Source: JALYNX01 sp035292685 (GTDB taxonomy: Bacteria > Actinomycetota > Acidimicrobiia > Spongiisociales > ZC4RG35). From it: DNA of 64,000 bases. The notes under the pieces are model-generated. The model ran no database searches, was not told the origin of the DNA, and saw only the letters and a program-made list of their open reading frames with translations. The position numbers and the translations under genes were made by a program. Shown here one piece after another: positions 60,148-64,000 of this stretch. Location of the stretch: positions 1 through 64,000 of the forward strand of contig DATDPP010000031.1 of assembly GCA_035292685.1 (NCBI GenBank), given 5' to 3'. Each line of letters starts with the position of its first letter. The stretch's first letter is position 1.

Positions 60148-61194
60148 GTGAGTACATCGAGTGGCGGCTATCTGGCCGTGATCAAAGTAGTGGGAATCGG
60201 CGGCGGTGGAGTCAACGCCGTCAACCGGATGGTCGAGGCCGGGGTCCGGGGCGTGGAGTTCATCGCCCTCAACACCGACGCCCAGGCGCTGCTGATGAGT
60301 GACGCCGATGTCAAGCTCGACATCGGGCGCGAGGTGACCAAGGGCCTGGGTGCCGGCGCCAATCCCGAGATCGGACGGGCTGCTGCCGAGGAGCATCGGG
60401 CCGAGTTGGAAGAGGCCCTGAAGGGCTCGGACATGGTGTTCATCACGGCGGGCGAAGGTGGTGGCACCGGGACTGGTGGCGCCCCGATCCTGGCCGAGGT
60501 CGCCCGCTCGGTCGGCGCCCTCACCGTCGGCATCGTCACCCGGCCGTTCGGGTTTGAGGGAAGACGACGGGCGACCTATGCCGAGCAGGGAATCGAAGCC
60601 CTGAAGGACGCAGTCGACACCTTGATCGTCATCCCCAACGATCGGCTCCTCGATGTGGGTGACCCGGATGCGCCCATTGGCGAAACCTTCCGCCTTGCCG
60701 ACGACGTGTTGATGAGCGGGGTCACCGGCATCACCGATCTGATCACCACCCCGGGGTTGATCAACGTCGATTTCGCCGACGTGCGGACAATCATGGCGGG
60801 CGCCGGCTCGGCGGTCATGGGAATTGGCCGGGCCACCGGTGAGAACAGGGCGAGGCAGGCCGCGGAGAGGGCGATCGCGAGCCCCATGCTCGAGACTTCG
60901 ATGGAAGGGGCAAAAGGGGTGCTCCTCTCGGTTGCGGGCCCTTCGGAGATGACCCTGCATGAGGCCACCGAGGCGGCCCGGGTGGTCGCCGACCATGCGC
61001 ATGAGGATGCCGACATCATCTTCGGGGCGATTGTGGACGACGATCTCGATCAGGAGATGAAAGTCACCGTGATCGCCGCCGGGTTCGAGGTTCGCCGCGG
61101 CCAACGAGGCACCGCCAGCCGTTCCACCCTGTCCTCCATCGCCGCAGATCGTGACGAACACCTACTCGACATCCCGACCTTCGTCCAGGGATGA
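60148..61194 (+). CDS. ftsZ: Tubulin-like cell division GTPase FtsZ
   Basis: A 348-aa protein, slightly short of most FtsZs (about 380). GTP-binding motifs: IGGGGVNAVNRM, NTDAQAL, AGEGGGTGTGGAPI (tubulin signature) and FADVRTIM (the T7-like region). The C-terminal peptide LLDIPTFVQG matches the conserved binding site for SepF and other partners. GTG 60148 is fixed by GGAGGT 5 nt upstream. It forms the Z-ring; no ftsA is present, so SepF is the likely tether. Confidence 0.97.
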   Translation: MSTSSGGYLAVIKVVGIGGGGVNAVNRMVEAGVRGVEFIALNTDAQALLMSDADVKLDIGREVTKGLGAGANPEIGRAAAEEHRAELEEALKGSDMVFITAGEGGGTGTGGAPILAEVARSVGALTVGIVTRPFGFEGRRRATYAEQGIEALKDAVDTLIVIPNDRLLDVGDPDAPIGETFRLADDVLMSGVTGITDLITTPGLINVDFADVRTIMAGAGSAVMGIGRATGENRARQAAERAIASPMLETSMEGAKGVLLSVAGPSEMTLHEATEAARVVADHAHEDADIIFGAIVDDDLDQEMKVTVIAAGFEVRRGQRGTASRSTLSSIAADRDEHLLDIPTFVQG

Positions 61195-61814
61195 TCCGAC
61201 CCCCCGGTGTGGACGGGGTTGCGTTCACCGAGGCCGGGGACGGTGACCAGCGGTTGGATCTCAGGTCAAGAGCCGACGTGTCCAACGCCCTGCACCTGCC
61301 AAAAGAGTGGGCGACGACTCATCAGGTCCATGGGGAGACGGTTCGTCGCGCGGACGGGCCGGGGGAGGTCGGTGACGGCGACGGGCTCTGGTCCACGGTT
61401 CGCTTACTCCCGTTGGCCGTCTTCACCGCAGATTGCTTCGGTGTCGTGCTCCATTCACCAGAAGCGGTGGGCGTGGCTCATGTCGGGTGGCGGGGGGCCC
61501 GGGCCGGGTTGGTGACCCGGCTCCGTGCCGCGATGGCCGAATCCGGTCATGCCCCGATTCGCGCCGCCATCGGCCCCGGCATCGGATCATGCTGTTTCGA
61601 AGTGGCTGAAGAGGTTGGCGCCCAGTTCGGCGACTTCAGGGCCCGGACGAGCTGGGCGACACCCTCGGTCGACCTTCCCGCTTTCATCCTGTCGGAACTA
61701 GCGGATCTGGAGATCTGGAGCGCCGATTGCTGCACGCTGCATGAGCCCGGTTGGTTCAGCCATCGCGGTGATCAAACGTCGTCACGACTGGCGACGATTG
61801 GATGGCTGCCATGA
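61191..61814 (+). CDS. pgeF: Peptidoglycan editing factor PgeF / YfiH family
   Basis: A 207-aa protein of the multicopper-like YfiH fold. Zinc ligands His in THQVHGETV, Cys in FTADCFGV and His in VAHVGWRGAR are present; GPGIGSCCFEV follows. In E. coli it removes misincorporated L-Ser from UDP-MurNAc-peptides; related proteins act on purine nucleosides. ATGA overlap with ftsZ and with yggS. Confidence 0.9.
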   Translation: MIRPPGVDGVAFTEAGDGDQRLDLRSRADVSNALHLPKEWATTHQVHGETVRRADGPGEVGDGDGLWSTVRLLPLAVFTADCFGVVLHSPEAVGVAHVGWRGARAGLVTRLRAAMAESGHAPIRAAIGPGIGSCCFEVAEEVGAQFGDFRARTSWATPSVDLPAFILSELADLEIWSADCCTLHEPGWFSHRGDQTSSRLATIGWLP

Positions 61815-62464
61815 GCTATCAGGAGGTCGTGGATCGGATTGCAGCCGCCGCCCGCGGCTGTGGCCGGGACCCATCCGAGATCACCTTGGTCGCCATCTCG
61901 AAGGCCAAACCCGTGTCCGCCATCGAAGAAGTGTATGAAGCGGGTCACCGTGACTTCGGTGAGAATCGGGCCCAGGAGTTGGCGGAGAAGGCCGCGGCTC
62001 TTCCCGACGACATCCGATGGCATTTCGTGGGCGCCCTGCAAACGAACAAGACACGTCTTGTGCGTCCCGTCACTTACTTGCTTCACTCCATGGACCGCGC
62101 CTCGCTCGCGTTGTCCTGGGTCAAGGGGATGGGCCTCCCCCCGCCGGTCCTCATCCAGGTGAACATCGGGTCCGAGCCGCAGAAGGCGGGCGTCGAGGTG
62201 GACGGTGTGGAGTCGCTCCTCGAGACGCTCCTCGACCTCGGTGTCGAGGTGCGGGGGCTGATGGCGATCCCGCCACTCGACAACGACCCGGACGAGATGC
62301 GCGCTCATTTTCGCAATCTGCGCGATATGAGGGACCAGCTCATGGAACTCCATGGCCAGGTTCGGGAGTTGTCGATGGGGATGACCGACGATTTCGAGAT
62401 CGCGATCCAAGAGGGTGCATCGTTGATCCGTGTCGGACGGGCTATCTTTGGCCCTCGAATCTGA
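61811..62464 (+). CDS. YggS-type PLP homeostasis protein
   Basis: A 217-aa PLP-binding TIM-barrel protein. The PLP lysine is in LVAISKAKPV (about residue 34); DFGENRAQELAEK, RWHFVGALQTNK, IQVNIGSEPQKAGV and LSMGMTDDFEIAIQEG match the family. It balances vitamin B6 and amino acid pools and is commonly found beside sepF. ATG 61811 (ATGA overlap with pgeF) is preferred to 61802. Confidence 0.93.
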   Translation: MSYQEVVDRIAAAARGCGRDPSEITLVAISKAKPVSAIEEVYEAGHRDFGENRAQELAEKAAALPDDIRWHFVGALQTNKTRLVRPVTYLLHSMDRASLALSWVKGMGLPPPVLIQVNIGSEPQKAGVEVDGVESLLETLLDLGVEVRGLMAIPPLDNDPDEMRAHFRNLRDMRDQLMELHGQVRELSMGMTDDFEIAIQEGASLIRVGRAIFGPRI

Positions 62465-62479
62465 GTTTGGAGTGGGTGA

Positions 62480-63001
62480 ATGTCACTCTTTTCAAAAGCT
62501 CTCATCTATCTCGGCTTGGTGGACGAGGACCAAATAGATGAAGAGGCCGGCGATCGAGCGCAGGACGTTGTTGTCGAAGAGACCGGTCGCCGCCCCGTGG
62601 AGGTGATTCCGCAGAGTCGCCGGGTCGAGCCACCTCCGACGGCTCGGGCCGCCACCCGCCCGCAGAGCCGCGCCGGCTCATCCGATACCATCGGCCTGGT
62701 GCGACCGGTTGAGATTCAATCCGACATCCTGGTGGTGGAGGAGTTCGGTGACGCCCGTATCCTGGCCGACCGCGTGCGCGACCGCACCCCTGTGGTGCTC
62801 GACTTGAGGCGGGCCACTCCGGACCTGGTGCGGCGGGTTGTCGATTTCTCCTCGGGGCTCATCTATGCGCTGGACGGTTCGATGCGAAAGGTGGGTGACG
62901 GCCTGGTGCTGGTGCTGCCTCCGAGGGTCGTCCTGAGCAGGGACGAGAAGCGTCGTTTGACCAACCTTGGGGCCTACGAGATCGACGATCTCGACGATTG
63001 A
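62480..63001 (+). CDS. sepF: Cell division protein SepF
   Basis: A 173-aa protein: N-terminal amphipathic membrane helix (MSLFSKALIYLGLVDED), a disordered linker of about 55 residues, and a SepF core (RPVEIQSDILVVEEFGDARILADRVRDRTPVVLDLRR, in part RPVEIQSDILVVEEF). It binds the FtsZ C-terminal peptide and anchors the Z-ring to the membrane, the task FtsA does elsewhere. The stop overlaps the yggT TTG. Confidence 0.94.
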   Translation: MSLFSKALIYLGLVDEDQIDEEAGDRAQDVVVEETGRRPVEVIPQSRRVEPPPTARAATRPQSRAGSSDTIGLVRPVEIQSDILVVEEFGDARILADRVRDRTPVVLDLRRATPDLVRRVVDFSSGLIYALDGSMRKVGDGLVLVLPPRVVLSRDEKRRLTNLGAYEIDDLDD

Positions 63002-63273
63002 CCTTGGACCCCGTCGGAATCATCGTCCTGATCCTCCAGGTGTATTTCTACGCGGTGCTGGCGTGGGTGATCCTCTCCTGGATCCCCACCTCCTCGACAC
63101 ACCCGTTGGGTAGGGTTTCGCTGTTCCTGGACCGGATCATCTACCCGGTGATCCTTCCCTTGCGAAGGGTGATCCCGCCGCTTCGCCTGGGTGGCGGCAT
63201 GCTCGACCTGACTCCGATCGTGCTGCTCGTGGGAATCAATATCCTGATCCGGGTTCTGAATAGTGTCGGCTGA
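62998..63273 (+). CDS. YggT family membrane protein
   Basis: A 91-aa protein with two transmembrane helices (about residues 7-28 and 68-88) and, between them, YPVILPLRRVIPPLRLGGGMLDLTPI, the family signature. It belongs with the SepF/DivIVA division group; the role is not settled. TTG 62998 overlaps the sepF stop (TTGA). Confidence 0.86.
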   Translation: MTLDPVGIIVLILQVYFYAVLAWVILSWIPTSSTHPLGRVSLFLDRIIYPVILPLRRVIPPLRLGGGMLDLTPIVLLVGINILIRVLNSVG

Positions 63274-63276
63274 TCC

Positions 63277-63305
63277 TTGGAGCCGGCGGACAGGTTTCGT
63301 ATCCT
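63277..63305 (+). promoter_or_regulatory. Promoter of the DivIVA gene
   Basis: TTGGAG (63277-63282), 17-nt spacer, then TATCCT (63300-63305). Transcription would start at about 63312, leaving a 15-20 nt leader with GAGAGG before ATG 63328. Confidence 0.62.
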
Positions 63306-63327
63306 CGTAGCCAACCCGAGAGGTTCA

Positions 63328-64000
63328 ATGATGCCAATCACACCATCCGACATCGAGCACAAGACGTTTTCAACCGCCCTCCGCGGTTACGACCTCGACG
63401 AGGTGGACGACTTCCTCGACGAGATCGTGGTTGCGCTGCGCGACCTGAACGGCGAGCTCACAGCCGCCAGGGCGAAGATCGCCGAGCTCGAACAGATCAA
63501 GGGAGCGGGTGGAGGAAGTGATGAGGCGTCGGTGGGTCGCGTGCTCATCCTGGCCCAACAGGCCGCCGACGGCACCATGGAGGAGGCTCGGGTCGAGGCG
63601 GAGCGGTTGCTCACAGAAACCCGTGCCGAAGCGGATCGGGTTCTGAGTGAGGCCCACGCCGAAGCCGACTCGTTTGAGGCCGACCGTGCACAACGGCGAG
63701 CGGAAGCCGAGGTGGAGATGGCGGAGTTGGGCGTCCTGGTCGCCGGGGTCAGGAATCAGCTTGCTCTGCTTGCCACGACTGTGGCCGACAAGCTCGACGA
63801 GATGGACTCCACGATCGACTCGGTCGAAATGGATGCCGCGGCCGCCGCCAATCTGGACGCCGACTCCGGAGACGACCACGACGTCGATGATGTCGTGGTC
63901 ATCGTCGAGGAGGCGGAAGAGGCCGATTCGGAGATCGGAGAGACGACCGAGTTGGACCTCGACAGCGTCGAGGTCAGCGCCACCGCCGCAGACTCGGAAG
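63328..64000 (+). CDS. divIVA: DivIVA/Wag31-type polar growth protein, 3' end cut off
   Basis: At least 224 residues; the frame is still open at the window edge. The first 60 residues match the DivIVA lipid-binding domain (ITPSDIEHKTFSTALRGYDLDEVDDFLDEI), followed by a long coiled coil (VGRVLILAQQAADGTMEEARVEAERLL and onward) and an acidic tail. In actinobacteria it binds curved membrane at poles and septum. ATG 63331 is an alternative start. Confidence 0.93.
   Translation, partial: MMPITPSDIEHKTFSTALRGYDLDEVDDFLDEIVVALRDLNGELTAARAKIAELEQIKGAGGGSDEASVGRVLILAQQAADGTMEEARVEAERLLTETRAEADRVLSEAHAEADSFEADRAQRRAEAEVEMAELGVLVAGVRNQLALLATTVADKLDEMDSTIDSVEMDAAAAANLDADSGDDHDVDDVVVIVEEAEEADSEIGETTELDLDSVEVSATAADSE

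Overview
This 64 kb window is an ordinary, densely coded, high-GC chromosomal segment of an actinobacterium (Actinomycetota). The evidence is the dcw cluster with SepF, DivIVA and no ftsA, a DUF3040 gene, a probable F420-dependent LLM oxidoreductase, a DEDDh/GIY-YIG exonuclease with an actinobacterial-type SOS box, and a MurE carrying the DNPR motif of meso-diaminopimelate-adding enzymes. A complete System I cytochrome c maturation operon and many apparently leaderless starts fit a deep-branching lineage such as Acidimicrobiia. That placement is inference; no rRNA is present to confirm it. I found no tRNA, rRNA, insertion sequence, prophage or CRISPR array.

Layout. Positions 1-13.1 kb hold housekeeping and hypothetical genes: a polyphosphate kinase 2 tail, a trans-3-hydroxyproline dehydratase, a Nif3-like protein, a zinc-ribbon protein, lipoproteins, an SRAP protein, a CBS/nucleotidyltransferase protein, RNase P RNA (rnpB), an aquaporin and a PAF-acetylhydrolase-like protein. 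Positions 13.2-21.0 kb (minus strand) hold an SOS-box-preceded exonuclease gene followed by ccmABCDEFHG, including a 34-aa ccmD. Positions 21.0-24.4 kb hold an RNA methyltransferase, a nitroreductase, a USP/CBS protein and a hydrolase. Positions 24.4-28.0 kb hold an OpuC-type osmoprotectant ABC transporter. Positions 28.1-32.7 kb hold small conserved genes, a phosphoesterase, SRPBCC and ArsA-like genes and a threonine aldolase. Positions 32.8-37.1 kb hold the FAS-II set fabD-fabH-fabG-acpP-fabF. Positions 37.2-46.5 kb hold membrane proteins, a phosphatase, DinB, DUF3040, a MerR regulator, a MoxR/DUF58/transglutaminase operon and two unknown genes. Positions 47.2-64 kb hold the division and cell-wall cluster: mraZ, rsmH, ftsL, ftsI, murE, mraY, murD, ftsW, murG, murC, murB, ftsQ, ftsZ, pgeF, yggS, sepF, yggT and divIVA (cut by the window end). 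Most of these are joined by 1-17 nt overlaps.

How genes work together. The dcw genes make lipid II and build the septum. MurE and mraY overlap directly, so murF is missing from its usual place, and ddl and ftsA are also absent. The ccm genes export heme and attach it to apocytochromes c. The fab genes form one elongation module. The opu genes import compatible solutes.

The most interesting non-coding signals are: a candidate switchable RNA between mraZ and rsmH that can bury the rsmH start codon in a 15-bp helix; an MraZ-type operator inside the mraZ promoter; two copies of an inverted TCCGTNN heptad repeat; a perfect SOS box upstream of the gene leading into the ccm operon; and a structured stretch between convergent genes at about 37.1 kb. 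I did not see a clear new defence or metabolic system.
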